A program made the position numbers and the translations under genes. From assembly GCF_036898095.1 (NCBI RefSeq), contig NC_090746.1:110104106-110168105 (forward strand): DNA of 64,000 nt. Direction: 5' to 3'. Below are positions 1 to 10,498 of the stretch, piece by piece. The notes beneath the pieces are model-generated. The model made no database searches and was not told where the DNA came from. It saw only the letters and a list, made by a program, of their open reading frames with translations. Source of the stretch: Palaemon carinicauda. Its lineage: Eukaryota > Arthropoda > Malacostraca > Decapoda > Palaemonidae. Positions within the stretch are counted from its first letter, which is position 1; each line of letters starts with the position of its first letter.

Positions 1-1080
1 TCGTGCCTGTCGTTCGCCTAGTCCGGGACCTCTTGCAAGCTCCCAAGCCCAGGGGAGAAGTAATGTCGTACGACTTATGGGTTCGAGAGGCCTTGATCAG
101 CGAACAGACGTTCCCTCTATGGTATCAGGTGTATCTTACCAAGATCACCCCTACCATAAGGCGAGAGAGACGATTTTCTCCTCGTCATCCGAAGGCTTTT
201 CGCATAAGAAACCGTGGAACAAGGTTTCGAGGCCCTTTAAGCGAAAGTCAGTCCTTTCAGGACAGGTCCAGCGTCCTTGTTTTAACCATTAGGACAGCTC
301 TGACCCTATGCAGTCATCGGAAGACTGCTCGCCGCCTAAACAAAAGCGTAACACAGACTCCGAGAGTCTTTTTGTAGGCAAGGTTTTGCAGTCACAGACG
401 TTACCCTCGTCTCTTACCGCAACCATTCCCGTTGATCCTGAATGGGTTGTACGGCAAGACATGCAGAATAAGCTTGCCTCCCTTATGGAAGACTATTCTG
501 CCGATAAGTCCGTTGAGCCTAGCCGTTTATCTCATCGAGATCCTGGCCTTCAGCCACCCTAACGTTCCTTTGTGCGTCCTGTTGACGTTGGCGTAGCCAA
601 GTCACGTCAGTCAGGTTGTTTAGAACCACACTCGATGCGGTCTCGTGTGGATTTTCAGCCACATTTGGACGTTAGGCCACTTGCTGATGCTCCTGTTGAC
701 GTTCAGGACGTTCGCCAACAATCGGAGTTGACTTGTTTTGACGCTGAGCGTCAACCTCCGCATTCTAGAGTTGTTTTGACTGCTCAGACTAGGCGGTCAA
801 AGCAGTCTCGAGTGGACGCTGTGCGTCCTCACGCACCTGTTGTTGTTGACAGTTCACAGACTGTCAAGCAGTTACATGATGTTGCGTCCTGGTCCGCTAC
901 TAATGCACCAGTGTGTGTGGACTCTGCTTGTAAAGCATTGCCACCACGGTAGGTCTCTCCCTTGCTTGAGACTCGGCTCTTGTCGGACAAGGTTCCTTCA
1001 GATGAGGAAGTTGCTGTTCCCCCTCCTACTGATATTCCCTTGAGGACTCTGTCAGACGGAGAGGAGCCTAAAGCTGCTTA
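1..1080 (+). pseudogene. ORF1 (gag-like) remnant of A1
   Basis: ORF1 of DIRS elements is presumed to be the nucleic-acid-binding structural protein. The reading is split over three frames (about 3-377, 308-562 and 572-952). It aligns by eye with ORF1 of A2 and A4: the block LLQAPKPRGE, then REALISEQTFP, then SRPFKRK, then the dipeptide-rich VDV/VRPVD segments. No catalytic motif is visible. GTTGACGTT and CGTCAACCTCC repeats run through the DNA. Several frameshifts and stops break it. Assignment rests on position and similarity to the other copies, not on a recognised domain. Confidence 0.7.
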
Positions 1081-1371
1081 GCCCTCTATGGACTTTAAAT
1101 AAATCATGCTGATTTTTAAGGATCTTTGTCCGGATCTTTTTGTAACTGCTGCTCCTCGTTCGCCTAAACGTCAGAGCTTACACTAGGCCTAGCTACTTCA
1201 AAGCCGTTGTTTTATAAGCTAGTGCTCTCTCGCTCTTCTAAGAGAGCTTTACGTTTGCTAGGCGACTGGTTTATCACCAGGAGGAGTTTGGGGGAGACAG
1301 CCTTTGCTTTCCCTACTTTTAAGCTGGCTTATAGAGCGAGAGTCTGATATGACACGAGAGAAGTTCTCGGC

Positions 1372-2545
1372 TTGGGAGTTCCTGCCTCTGCCCAGATAGA
1401 CTTCTCAAACCTCATAGACTCTCCCTGGCGCCTGGCCATGAGACGCTCCAAGATTTTACAGGTCGACTTCAGAGCTATTTTCGAGCGTTTGAAGTTTTGC
1501 TGTACAATTATGTCATGCATAAACAAGGCTTTCAGGGATGGCTCCAATGATCTGACAGCCACGTTCTCTGCAGGAACAAGTCCCTCAGGGATGGCTCCAA
1601 TGATCTGGCAGCCATGTTCACTGCAGGAGTACGTAAGAGGCAAGTGCGCTCAATGTGTTCATTGTCAAGACAAACTTCACGATGAAGTCTACCAGGCTGT
1701 CTTGACAGCATTTATGGAAGGCGACTGGATGGTCTCTCTCGACCTTCAGGAGGCATACTTCCACATTCCTATACACCCGGATTCCCAACCGTTTCTGAGG
1801 TTTGTTTACAGGAATGTGGGGTACCAGTTTCGAGCCCTGTGCTTTGGCCTTAGTCCTGCGCCTCTCGTGTTTACGAGGCTCATGAGGAATGTGGCAAAAT
1901 CCCTCCATCTATCGGGGATCCGAGCCTCCCTGTACTTGGACGACTGGCTTCTCAGAGCATCGTCCAGTCTTCGCTGTCTGCAGGATCTACATTGGACGTT
2001 GAGTCTGGCCAGGGAGTTGGGACTTTTGGTCAACCTAAAAGTCCCAACTGATCCCATCCCAGATTATTCTATATTTGGGGATGGAGATTCGCAGTCAAGC
2101 CCTGCTCGAAGTCCAACTAATGCTGAAAAGAAAACGTTTATTCAGTCAGGAGTTGGAACAGTCTCGTAGGGACTCTCTCATCCCTGGAGCAGTTTGTCTC
2201 ACTAGGGAGACTACCCCTTCTGCCTCTCCGGTTCCATCTAGCCTCTCACTGGAACTAGGACAAGACATTAGAGACGGTATCATTCCCAGTCTCCGAACCA
2301 GTAAAGGCATGCCTGAAATGGTGGGACAGCAATATCAGTCTGAGAGAGGGACTATCCCTAGCAGTCAAGAACCCAAACCACGTGTTGTCCTCAGACGCGT
2401 TGGGTTTGGGTTGGGGTGCGACCCTTTACGGTCGGGAATGCTCGGGTCTGTGGACCTCAAGTCAGAAGAGCATGCACATCAACGGCAAGGAGCTATTAGC
2501 AGTCCACTTGGCCTTGATGATATTAGAAAGCTTCTTCGAAACTAA
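1372..2545 (+). pseudogene. Reverse transcriptase and start of RNase H, A1
   Basis: The frame 1,372-2,169 carries the palm of a DIRS-type reverse transcriptase. The block SLDLQEAYFHIPIHP holds the first catalytic aspartate. It is followed by FRALCFGLSPAPLVFTRLM and the YLDDW motif at about 1,930-1,950 with the two other aspartates, then LGLLVN. The frame is lost near 2,060; the connection and RNase H start continue in another frame (2,075-2,545) with frame switches near 2,400. A 53-bp direct duplication at 1,532-1,637 (TCAGGGATGGCTCC units) sits just upstream of the palm. The fingers domain before the palm is missing or unreadable. RT activity in this copy is very unlikely. Confidence 0.85.
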
Positions 2546-3328
2546 GTGGTAGAGGTCAACTCAGACAACACCACAACTTTGGCGTACATCTCCAAGCAAG
2601 GAGGCACACACTCCTTCACGCTGCTCGAGATCGCAAGGGACCTTCTCTTATGGTCAAGAATTCGAGGCATCTCCCTGTTGACGAGATTCATCCAGGGGGA
2701 CTTGAACGTCTTGGCAGACTGTCTCAGTCGGAGGGGTCAGGTGATACCCACGGAATGGACCCTCCACAAGGACGTGGGCAAGAGTCTTTGGGCTACTTGG
2801 GGTCAACCCACCATAGACCTCTTTGCCTCTTCGTTGACCAAAAGGTTACCAATCTATTGCTCTCCAGTCCTAGATACAGAAGCAATCTACATAGACGCGT
2901 TTCTACTGGATTGGTCTTTTATGGACTTATATGCATTCCCACCATTCAAGATAGTCAACAAGGTACTGCAGAAGTTCGCCTCTCACGAAGGGACAAGGTT
3001 GACGTTGGTTGCTACCCTCTGGCCCGCGAGAGAGTGGTTCACCGAGGTACTTCAATGGCTGGTAGACTTTCCAAGAAGTCTTCCTCTAAGGGTAGATCTG
3101 TTACGTCAGCCCCACGTAAAGAATGTCCATCAAAGCCTCCCCGCTCTTCGTCTGACTTCCTTCAGCCTATCGAAAGACTCTCAAGAGCTAGAGGCTTTTC
3201 GAAGGAGGCAGTCAGTGCGATTGCAAGAGCTAGGAGAGCTTCTACCATTAGAGTATACCAGTCGAAGTGGGAAGTCTTTCGAGACTGGTGCAAGTCAGCA
3301 TCTGTGTCCTCGTCCAGTACCTCTGTAG
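2546..3328 (+). pseudogene. RNase H and methyltransferase-like domain, A1
   Basis: This 260-codon open stretch continues RNase H (NSDNTTTLAYISKQGGT, with the conserved aspartate, then GDLNVLADCLSR). It is followed by the DIRS linker PTEWTLHKDV and a segment resembling the Dam-type methyltransferase known in DIRS elements: TIDLFAS, then DAFLLDW, then YAFPPFKIVNKVLQK, then LVATLWPAREWF. In true N6-adenine methylases the equivalent of FPPF is NPPY or DPPY, so catalytic function is doubtful. The last 270 bases are also read in another frame by the recombinase. The open frame is intact but the upstream RT is broken. A2, A3 and A4 have the same block. Confidence 0.8.
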
Positions 3329-4230
3329 CCCAAATCGCAGATTTTCTTTTACATCTGAGAAAGGTTCGCTCCCTTTCAGCTCCCACGATTAAGGGCTACA
3401 GGAGCATGTTGGCTTCGGTCTTTCGACATAGAGGCTTAGATCTTTCCAACAATAAAGATCTCCAAGATCTCCTTAAGTCTTTCGAGACCTCTAAGGAACG
3501 TCGTTTGGCAACTCCTGGATGGAACTTAGACGTGGTCCTAAGGTTCCTCATGTCAGACAGGTTTGAGCCATTACATTCAGCCTCCCTGAAGGATCTCACC
3601 CTCAAGACACTTTTCCTAGTGTGCTTGGCTTCGGCTAAAAGGGTCAGTGAACTTCATGCCTTCAGTAAGAACATCGGCTTTTCTACAGAAAAAAACCACT
3701 TGTTCACTTCAACTTGGTTTCCTGGCCAAAAATGAACTGCCTTCTCGTCCTTGGCCTAAATCTTTTGATATTCCTTGCTTATCAGAGATCGTAGGCAACG
3801 AACTGGAAAGAGTATTATGTCCTGTTAGAGCTCTTAAGTTCGATTTAGCCCGTACTAAGTCATTACGAGGTAAATCTGAGGCATTATGGTGCTCAGTTAA
3901 GAAACCTTCATTGCCTATGTCAAAGAATGCTTTGTCATATTTTATCAGATTTTTTTAATACGAGAAGCTCATTCTCACTTGAATGAGAAAGACCGATGTT
4001 TGCTTAAGGTTAAGACGCACGAAGTTAGAGATATAGCAACCTCCGTGGCCTTCAAGCAAAATAAATCTCTGCAAAGTATTATGGACGCGACTTTTTGGAG
4101 AAGCAAGTCAATGTTCGCGTCATTTTACTTAATAGATGTCCAGACTCTTTACGAGGACTGCTACACACTGGGTCCATTCGTAGCAGCGAGTGCAGTAGTA
4201 GGTGAGGGTTCTACCACTACACTTCCCTAA
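3055..4230 (+). pseudogene. Tyrosine recombinase (integrase), A1
   Basis: DIRS elements integrate a circular DNA copy with a lambda-integrase-type recombinase. I start it at the ATG at 3,055, which A2 (12,234) and A4 (38,864) share; the frame is open further upstream but there it is the RNase H/methyltransferase shadow. The N-terminal SAM-like part is SRARGFSKEA to FLLHLRKVRSLSAPTIKGYRS. The catalytic part has KRVSELHA (first Arg), THEVR near 4,015-4,029 (His and second Arg) and FASFYL with the tyrosine codon at 4,126-4,128. All catalytic residues are present. A frameshift near 3,690 and a stop in the TTTTTTTAA at about 3,950 break the frame. Confidence 0.88.
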
Positions 4231-4627
4231 TTCCAATATCCTTTTAATGTCTCTTGAAATGTTTTTAATATTGTTTTATGGGTTGTCCGGAAGGCTAAGA
4301 AGCCTTTCGCATCCTGGTTGATTTGGCGGGTGGTCAAAGTCATTTCTTGAGAGCGCCCAGATTAGGGGTTTGATGAGGTCCTGTTGTATGGGTTGCAACC
4401 CTTGATACTTCAGCTCCTGGGAGTCTTTCAGCATCCTAAGAGGATCGCTGGGCTCCGTGAGGAAGACAGACTTACAAGGCAGAGTAATCGTCTAAGTCAA
4501 CTTCCTTACCAGGTACCTATATATTTTGGTTTTGTTATATTGATAACTGTCAAAATGAAAAAACTCTTAGCCTATACGCTGTAAACTTAATTAACTCTGG
4601 TCTCTACCCACCGCCTTGGGTGTGAAT

Positions 4628-4722
4628 CAGCTATTATATATTCACCGGCTAAGTTAAATATTTAAAAATGATATTTTAATTATAAAATAAATTTTTGAAT
4701 ATACTTACCTGGTGAATATATA
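4628..4722. repeat. Internal complementary region (ICR) of A1
   Basis: The first half (AGCTATTATATATTCACC then GGCTAAG) is the expected reverse complement of the off-window left end. The second half (AATATACTTACCTGGTGAATAT) is the reverse complement of the right end at about 4,905-4,965. This is the DIRS ICR that bridges the two ends during circle formation. It overlaps the start of the right terminal repeat. Confidence 0.85.
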
Positions 4723-4965
4723 AATTAAAGACCCTCCCTTCCTCCCCAATAGAGACGCAGCGGGACGAGAAGAATTGAAGGGTTTGTTTACATGCAAGAG
4801 TGGTATCTGGCCGACAGTTGGCGCTGGTGGCCACACCCGCAACCTTCATAGCGATCGCTCGCGAGTTTTTTGAGTGTGTTTTCTGTCGAGCCGCAGAGTT
4901 GCAGCTATTATATATTCACCGGGTAAGTATATTCAAAAATTTATTTTATAATTAAAATATCATAT
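4699..4965. repeat. Right inverted terminal repeat of A1
   Basis: It contains CCTCCCTTCCTCCCCAATAGAGAC, the AGCGATCGCT palindrome at about 4,852 and the outer end ATATTCACCGGGTAAGTAT. It aligns with the right ends of A2 and A4 and is itself nearly self-inverted at its two edges. Confidence 0.85.
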
Positions 4966-6388
4966 TGCTAGTGATTCGATGTATAAGTACAAACAATGTT
5001 TTACTTTTTTTCTTTACTGAATGCAAAGAAAATTAAGCTGTTCAAAATCTACACACTCAAAATACAAACCTCTACCAGTAATTTTGATTATGCTCAATGA
5101 AGAATTAGCTTAGCTTATTGCTGCATTTCTGCTATAGATAAATTGATCATATAATACTGTGTAGTACATTATTGTTTTCTATTATAGATAGATAAAATGT
5201 CATGCTCAGCTTTTTAATTTTGTGGTGTGTAACTCACTTTACTCAAAATATGGTTAAAAGAACTAAATCCTTTGCCTTAATTGCAAAAGTAAGGTGATAT
5301 TAACCAGTCAGTAACTACATTATTATTACCGATTGTGGTATTTACCATAACCTTGTTTTTATTATATTATTCTGATAAGCAAGAGTTTAGCCAACAGTAC
5401 ATTCATTCTCAGAGGGAATAAAGGAAGTTGAATTAATTATTCATTTTGACTATACCATTACTAGAACGTTAATGTGCTTACTACATCACTAAGTATACTG
5501 TATACTGTTTTACCTCCTCCCCACTTCACTAGCTTTGAATTAATATAAGCACTCAAACCTGCTTAGAAATAGAGTAGGCAAACCCAGCTCTTTTTAAGTT
5601 AAGTTTGAATCACTTACCTGTAATTCAATTGGTCAACACTGTATCATGTATTTCCTGGTGATATTATTTGCTGTTATTATATACTGTACCTCATCTTTGT
5701 GGCCTTGGGAAGGAGAAATTAATATGCTCACTCACTGCGTGTGGAGAGTAGAAACAGAAACCAGAGCTCAAAGTGAAAGAGGCCTATTATGATTCCAAAT
5801 ACTGTATATGCATTAACATATTGGGTTCCTGCTACTCTTCCATAAATGGTTGAGCGCATGTTTTGTTGGCCTTGTAAATAACAGGTTAGCAATTCAGTTT
5901 CCTCGAGGAGTTTGTGTCTTATCATCCATTTCTAGGCAAGATTGCCTTTTTATAATACTACATCTCCTCAGTGTCTTAGGAGACTTTCATTATTACAAAT
6001 TTTCTCTCTAGTTCAGATAGAAAGTGAAACATTTGATAAAGTTTCAGTTGGGCCACTGTGGTTTAAATTTTATGCAGTCCCATAATTGGTTCCATTCCTC
6101 TTGTGGCCTGTTGCTTAGTAGATATGTATTGGCTTGGTCTATGTTTCAAATCCTCACAGAGAAGACTTATTTTTACATCTGATTCCCAGTAAGGCATTAG
6201 CATAATCACTCCAGGGACTTTTTGGTTAAGTATTAAATAGGTCCATTCACTGCTGATAAGTTTGCTTTTCTTTTGAGGAACAATTTTGTTTCCTGATGAT
6301 AACCCGTTCTGTAGCAGACTTATTCTCTCTCAAATCGACTGGTGTTGAAGCTCCTGTGCTTAGTCAAGACAGGACTTCCATGCTGTGT
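4966..6388. other. Intronic AT-rich sequence, no gene seen
   Basis: No exon, motif or terminal repeat is recognisable. Its 3' part may hold the decayed end of the minus-strand element C1, but I cannot align it. Confidence 0.5.
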
Positions 6389-6621
6389 ACTATAGTCGCC
6401 GCAAAGATTCGGGGCAAAATAAGACCCATCCACCGATGATGTCATAGCCAATCATGTTGTCTCCCACGTTAGCAAAGGTCACAATACATCTCCTTACTAA
6501 TTTCAAACTATAACTTATAATGTGTTGTGACCTCTCTTAATGTGGGAGACTACATGAGTGGCTTTGATAGCATCTAGGATGGAGGGCTTATTTTGCCCAG
6601 AATCTCTGTGGCAACTACAGT
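6389..6621. mobile_element. Palindromic MITE-like element
   Basis: Two arms of about 110 bp are inverted copies. The left arm starts ACTATAGTCGCC and contains GGGCAAAATAAGACCC and TGTCTCCCACGTTAGC; the right arm read in reverse starts ACTGTAGTTGCC and contains GGGCAAAATAAGCCCTCC and TAGTCTCCCACATTAAG. There is no coding capacity. It sits inside or beside the C1 recombinase relic. Confidence 0.75.
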
Positions 6622-6629
6622 GCTGAAAT

Positions 6630-7250
6630 TTCTGTTACTGCTTTCATAATGTCGACATATTCTTGACTGATGTGTTTCCCAAAGTTTAGCTCAGGTTAAT
6701 AGTGCTTGTAGTTCAATTTATGCATGTAGCAAAGTCAACTCCAACAGGAAAAGTGTTTTAGCTGTGAAATCTTTAATTGAAAGATATTCCAACGATTCAA
6801 AACTTTAACCTTTAGATCCTGTATTGAAAAGCTATAAACAAATTCCCAAAAAAGTAGCTCCTGACTACTGGATGTCATTCAATTCCAAAAGCCCTAAACA
6901 CACCCTTTATAATACCTGAAATGGGTAGATCTAATCACAAAATTAAGCATGAATCCATATCATAATGGCTAAAGTTGAAAGTTTCTTTTGATAAAGAAGG
7001 AAACAAAAATTTAATTGGTACCTTATTAAGCAAACTAGTTTCAATCATTGATACATATAGTATATAAGTGTGCACCAATTGAAATAAACATTCCATCGTC
7101 ATATATACAGATTATTGATAGAATGTCTTTATCAAAAATATAATAAACAATGTAAAGAGCTGCAAAACCCCTTTGTTTCTGAGAATATGGCTGATAGTCT
7201 CCATGCTATCAGGCGCAACACGAATGGGTTGGATGAATCATGTCCAAATT
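6630..7250 (-). pseudogene. Decayed tyrosine recombinase of DIRS element C1
   Basis: Read on the minus strand in mixed frames, this looks like the recombinase of a DIRS element. Near 7,230-7,180 it gives IAWRLSAIFSETKGF, like the start of other DIRS recombinases. Near 6,790-6,740 it gives fragments resembling DFTAKTLFL followed by a relic of the SxxRVxELQAL block. No long frame survives. The RNase H and RT parts of the same element lie on the same strand at 14,150-15,564, beyond the inserted element A2, which fits one older element split by A2. The call rests on these short matches and the order of parts. Confidence 0.5.
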
Positions 7251-7539
7251 TGGTTGTCCGAGAAGATTGTTTTTTAAGGCAACCTTCTCAAATACAGTGA
7301 TAATAGAGACCACACATGTGTGAAATATTCCATTTACAGCCAAAATGTAGTTACCCTGGTCATCCAGCTGTTGTGTAAATTCTGAGCCTGTTTATCAATA
7401 GTCAAATCATTTGGAACAGTGGAAATGCATGATTATCCAGACTTGACCCCGTTCTGTAACGGAGCATCTACTTTCCATACAAAGGGATCCTGGATTTGGA
7501 CTGGTGAACAAAATATGTCTTATATTTTTTCATTGATGT
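7251..7539 (-). other. Decayed C1 sequence
   Basis: This lies between the recombinase relic and the A2 insertion. It is presumably the methyltransferase/linker part of C1, but no motif is readable. Confidence 0.35.
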
Positions 7540-7646
7540 TGCAGACATGTCTGTATTCAGTTGACCCCCACCTTTTACAAATTTCCACACATAATGACAG
7601 ATGTCAGTGATGTTGCAAACATGTCTTATGTTCAGTCAACCCCACC
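7540..7646. repeat. Two tandem units of about 74 bp, the second split by A2
   Basis: The unit GATGTTGCAGACATGTCT ... CCCCACCTTTTACAAATTTC at 7,536-7,608 is followed by a second unit, GATGTTGCAAACATGTCT, that breaks off at 7,646 in CCCCACC. Its missing tail (CAAATTTCTACATATACTGAC) resumes at about 14,119, immediately after element A2. Confidence 0.75.
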
Positions 7647-7822
7647 TTTTTCAATATTAAACTTACCCGATAATCATGTAGCTGTCAACTCCGTTGCCCG
7701 ACAGAATTCTACGGAAGGGATACGCCAGCGATCGCTATACAAGAGGGGGGTGTACTCACAAGCGCCACCTGTGGCCAGGTACTGCAGTACTTCTTGTTGA
7801 CACCACCTCAATTTTTCCTCTG
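7647..7822. repeat. Left inverted terminal repeat of A2
   Basis: It starts TTTTTCAATATTAAACTTAC and contains GCCAGCGATCGCTATACAAG and GTACTGCAGTAC. It pairs with 13,905-14,085 on the opposite strand almost without mismatch. Confidence 0.92.
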
Positions 7823-8776
7823 TCGTGCTTCCGGCAAGACGTTCATGGATACGCTTATAATTTTGGAGTCTTGTTCACGGTTTTTGGTGAAGTATTGCTC
7901 TAAGATTTCAGCTTTCGCTATTCAGGAAGTTTTATTATTAGCTTAGCTAGCTTTTGGTATTAATTTTTATATTTGTTTATATTCGACCTTTCCTAATAGT
8001 AGGCGGTCTTTTATTGGTACCGAAGTTAATTAACATTGAGCCCGTCATTTCGGTTTTACCTGTTAACATATTATGCTATTTTAATGTTTTTGAAAGAATT
8101 TCTTTGATAGTCTCCTACTGTTTTCAAAGTTGAACTAACGTTTTGTTTTGTCTCTGCAGTTGTTGACGTTCAGAACGTTCAACTTGCGCTCTATCGTTAC
8201 GATAGAGAGAGAATTTTCACGGTGTCACGTTGCAGTAAGAGTAACCGTTTCTAGCGTTTTGTTCATTCTTTCTTAGCTTAATGGTTTTAATTCTAATAAA
8301 GGAACTTTTTATTTGGGAAATATTTCAGTTTTTTTCCTTTAACAATAATATGTTTTAACGATATATATGATTGGGCTCTTCTCTCAGGTTCTAAGTCAAG
8401 AGAGAGAGAGAGAGAGAGATAGAGACGGAGGGAGAGAGAGCTGGATAAACGTTTCGTTCAAGCGAGTAACGTTGTTATCGTTTTTGCTCTTCTCCCTAGT
8501 CTCTTTAGGGGAAGAAGGTAAACGTTTCTAGAGTTTTATTCTTGTTCTCAAGCTTTATGCGGTGAGAGATTTTAAACGTAGTTTATTTGATCTAGTGTTT
8601 AGTCTCTTTCCAGCCACTGAATTATTTATCTTTCATTAGATTTTTCTGTTACATTGTAATTCTGTTTTCGCAATTACTAACTTTTAAGGAAGGATAGAAT
8701 TGCGTGTTTCAGGTACAAACCACTTAAAGTTTCGAGTTCAGTGAAATAAGTGCAAACAGAAAATCAAAAGTGATAA
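7823..8776 (+). promoter_or_regulatory. 5' leader of A2
   Basis: This non-coding leader precedes ORF1 and is conserved with A4 (34,546-35,639). It holds TTTTGGTGAAGTA at 7,882, which is also in A3 and A4. It also has an imperfect palindrome at 8,162-8,183 (half-site GTTGACGTTC), a perfect hairpin CTCTATCG-TTA-CGATAGAG just after it, a (GA)n tract at 8,398-8,420, and a pyrimidine-rich CGTGTTTCAG at about 8,702-8,711 that looks like a splice acceptor. It probably carries the promoter, but no TATA or Inr element can be assigned with confidence. Confidence 0.5.
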
Positions 8777-9457
8777 GTGATTAGCGCAAAGTGTGTCAGT
8801 GTTGTGCGTGAGGGTACTTCTGTGCGTGCCAGTCGTCCTCCCAGTCCGGGACCTCTTGCAAGCTCCCAAGCCCAGGGGAGAAGCAATGTCGAAGGGCAAA
8901 AGGGTTCGGCAGGCCTTGATCGGCGCACAGAAGTATCCTCGGTGGTTGCGGGCGTGTCTTACAGAGACCGTCACTCCCACCCGCAGACGATTGAGCCCTT
9001 ATTTTGCTCGTCTGCAGAAGAAATTTCGGGGAGAAAACGCTGGACTCAGGTCTCAAGACCTCTTAAACGTAAAGTCCAGACCTCTAGAGTTCAACAACCC
9101 GGATGCAGTCATTGGGTTAGCTCTGACTCTCCGCAGTCATCAGGTGACTGCACACCTCCTAAGAGAGGTAAGGCGATGCCTCAACAGACCTCATCTTCTG
9201 TTAAGGCTTTGCCTCAACAGACCTTATCGTCTGTTGATCCCAAGATGACTTTGCTGCAGTCCATGCAGTCGCAGCTTGCGGTCTTAATGCAGCTTGCGGT
9301 CTTAATGCGTGAGTTTCAGGCTGAGAAGGTTACACCTCCTCCTGCGAGCGCTCCGCCTCACCGCAGTCCAGTCTGCCAGGCGTACGAAGTTGAGGTTCCT
9401 CAAGCTACCTTACCGCGTTCGGAGTTGCCAGTTACCAGCGTTGTGCAGCAACCTTAA
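8777..9457 (+). pseudogene. ORF1 (gag-like) of A2, first copy
   Basis: An open stretch of 226 codons has no in-frame ATG at its start (it opens with GTG), so the true start may come from a spliced leader or be lost. It aligns with A4 ORF1: SPGPLASSQAQGRSNV, then GLDRRTEV, then SCSHWVSSDSPQSSGDC. The Cys pair present in A4 (CAKC) is reduced to AKC here. An 18-bp direct duplication at about 9,270-9,308 encodes a repeated LAVLM. It probably encoded the structural or nucleic-acid-binding protein. It stops at 9,457. Confidence 0.7.
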
Positions 9458-9895
9458 CCTTCCTTAAGGCAACCTCAACAATGGGAGCAGGAGTCTTATG
9501 CCTTGAGGCAAGATTTTCTTGCAGTTAGACCATCTTTGAGGCTACAACCTTTTGAGGTACGACAACCTCTACCATCCTTGAGGCAGCCACCTCAGCTCTC
9601 GCAGCTGCTACCTCAACTTTCCTCAAGGCGAGAGCCTCAACTCTTGAGGCTAGCTCCTCAGGAACCTCAACTCGTGAGACAGGAACTGCGTTCTCCGCAG
9701 CCGCTACCTCAACTCTCGCAGCTCACACCTCAAGAACCTCAACTCGTGAGTCAAGAGCCTCTCTCTGCGCAGCCACCTCAACCCTTGAGGCAAGCGCAAC
9801 TCTTGAGGCAGGAACCTCATGCTATGAGTCACCCACCTCAACGCATGCATCTGCCACTTTCTCCTCAACTTGAGCCTCTTCCCATTCAACTTTGA
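9458..9895 (+). pseudogene. Pro/Gln/Leu-rich ORF1 continuation of A2
   Basis: The frame 9,503-9,895 (130 codons) is composed almost entirely of PQLL, RQEP and LRQ units from a degenerate CCTCAACTCNTGAGGC repeat. Similar but less expanded DNA occurs in A1 and A4 ORF1. The repeat is itself palindromic (CCTCAA...TTGAGG). The segment looks like local repeat expansion in a low-constraint part of ORF1, cut off by the insertion at 9,896. Confidence 0.55.
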
Positions 9896-10498
9896 AATAA
9901 CAAATGACAATAATAACACCTCATTACTTTCATAACTTGCATTTGTAATCATATACATGTATGCCTACACAAACATTATGATAATGGAGGTTATTCGTAT
10001 TACTTAAATAAAAAAATATATATGTATTCCTTGCAATATATTTTTAACAAATCGCAAATATGGCAAAATATCTTCAAAACAAAAATGAATCATGAGTTAT
10101 GAATGTAATGCAAATATTATGTTGATATTAAAACCCCATGCAAGCATGCATGAAGTAATGCAGTGTTGCCAACAGGGCGAGTTTCCCTGTCCTGAGGTGA
10201 AGTAGATTATAGATCGTATATTTAGTGCAGCTTAATTCTACGATTATCATGCCGGCTATCAAATTCATCAACAAAACAGTCTAAATCAATTCCCTCGGCA
10301 CGTGCACTTTCAATGGACAGTAATGCGATATTACTCAATCTAGCACTGGTCATGGAATTTCTGAGAAATGTTACACGCCATGCAACATGCTCTGCTTCTC
10401 TTACAGCATGCTCTACATACAGCATGCTCTGCATACAGCATGCTCTACATACAGCATGCTCTGCATACCTTACCGCATGCTTCTCAGTCACACATCTT
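9896..10498 (-). mobile_element. Insertion with hAT-type transposase C-terminal fragment
   Basis: This AT-rich block has no counterpart in A4 and separates ORF1 from its continuation. On the minus strand, 10,368-10,222 encodes RLSNIALLSIES, then DLDCFVDEFDSR. That is the end of the C-terminal dimerisation region of hAT-family transposases, where an LxxLxILSIE-type motif is followed by an F-x-x-x-K/R tail. The rest of the transposase is absent. The remainder is non-coding. It is a truncated passenger, possibly brought in together with the adjacent 18-bp minisatellite. Exact boundaries and terminal repeats are not resolved. Confidence 0.6.
10375..10480. repeat. 18-bp minisatellite
   Basis: Units of ACAGCATGCTCTGCATAC and ACAGCATGCTCTACATAC are repeated about five times. 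The unit contains the palindrome AGCATGCT. Confidence 0.85.

Larger units (their letters stand above)
1..4965 (+). mobile_element. DIRS-like retrotransposon A1 (5' part outside window)
   Basis: This is a tyrosine-recombinase retrotransposon, entered in the middle of ORF1 because the left terminal repeat and leader lie outside the window. In order it holds ORF1 remnants, a reverse transcriptase with the YLDDW active-site motif, RNase H, a methyltransferase-like segment, an overlapping tyrosine recombinase, an internal complementary region and the right inverted terminal repeat. The right end is placed near 4,965, where the match to the reverse complement of the ICR stops. It is the only family A copy here that keeps the RT palm, so it shows what A2 and A4 have lost. 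Frameshifts in ORF1, RT and YR make it inactive. It lies in an intron of golgin-84 in the same orientation. Confidence 0.9.

Noticed and set aside
2650..3054. N-terminal extension of the A1 recombinase
   Set aside because: The same bases encode the RNase H/methyltransferase domain in the other frame; the shared ATG at 3,055 is the better start.
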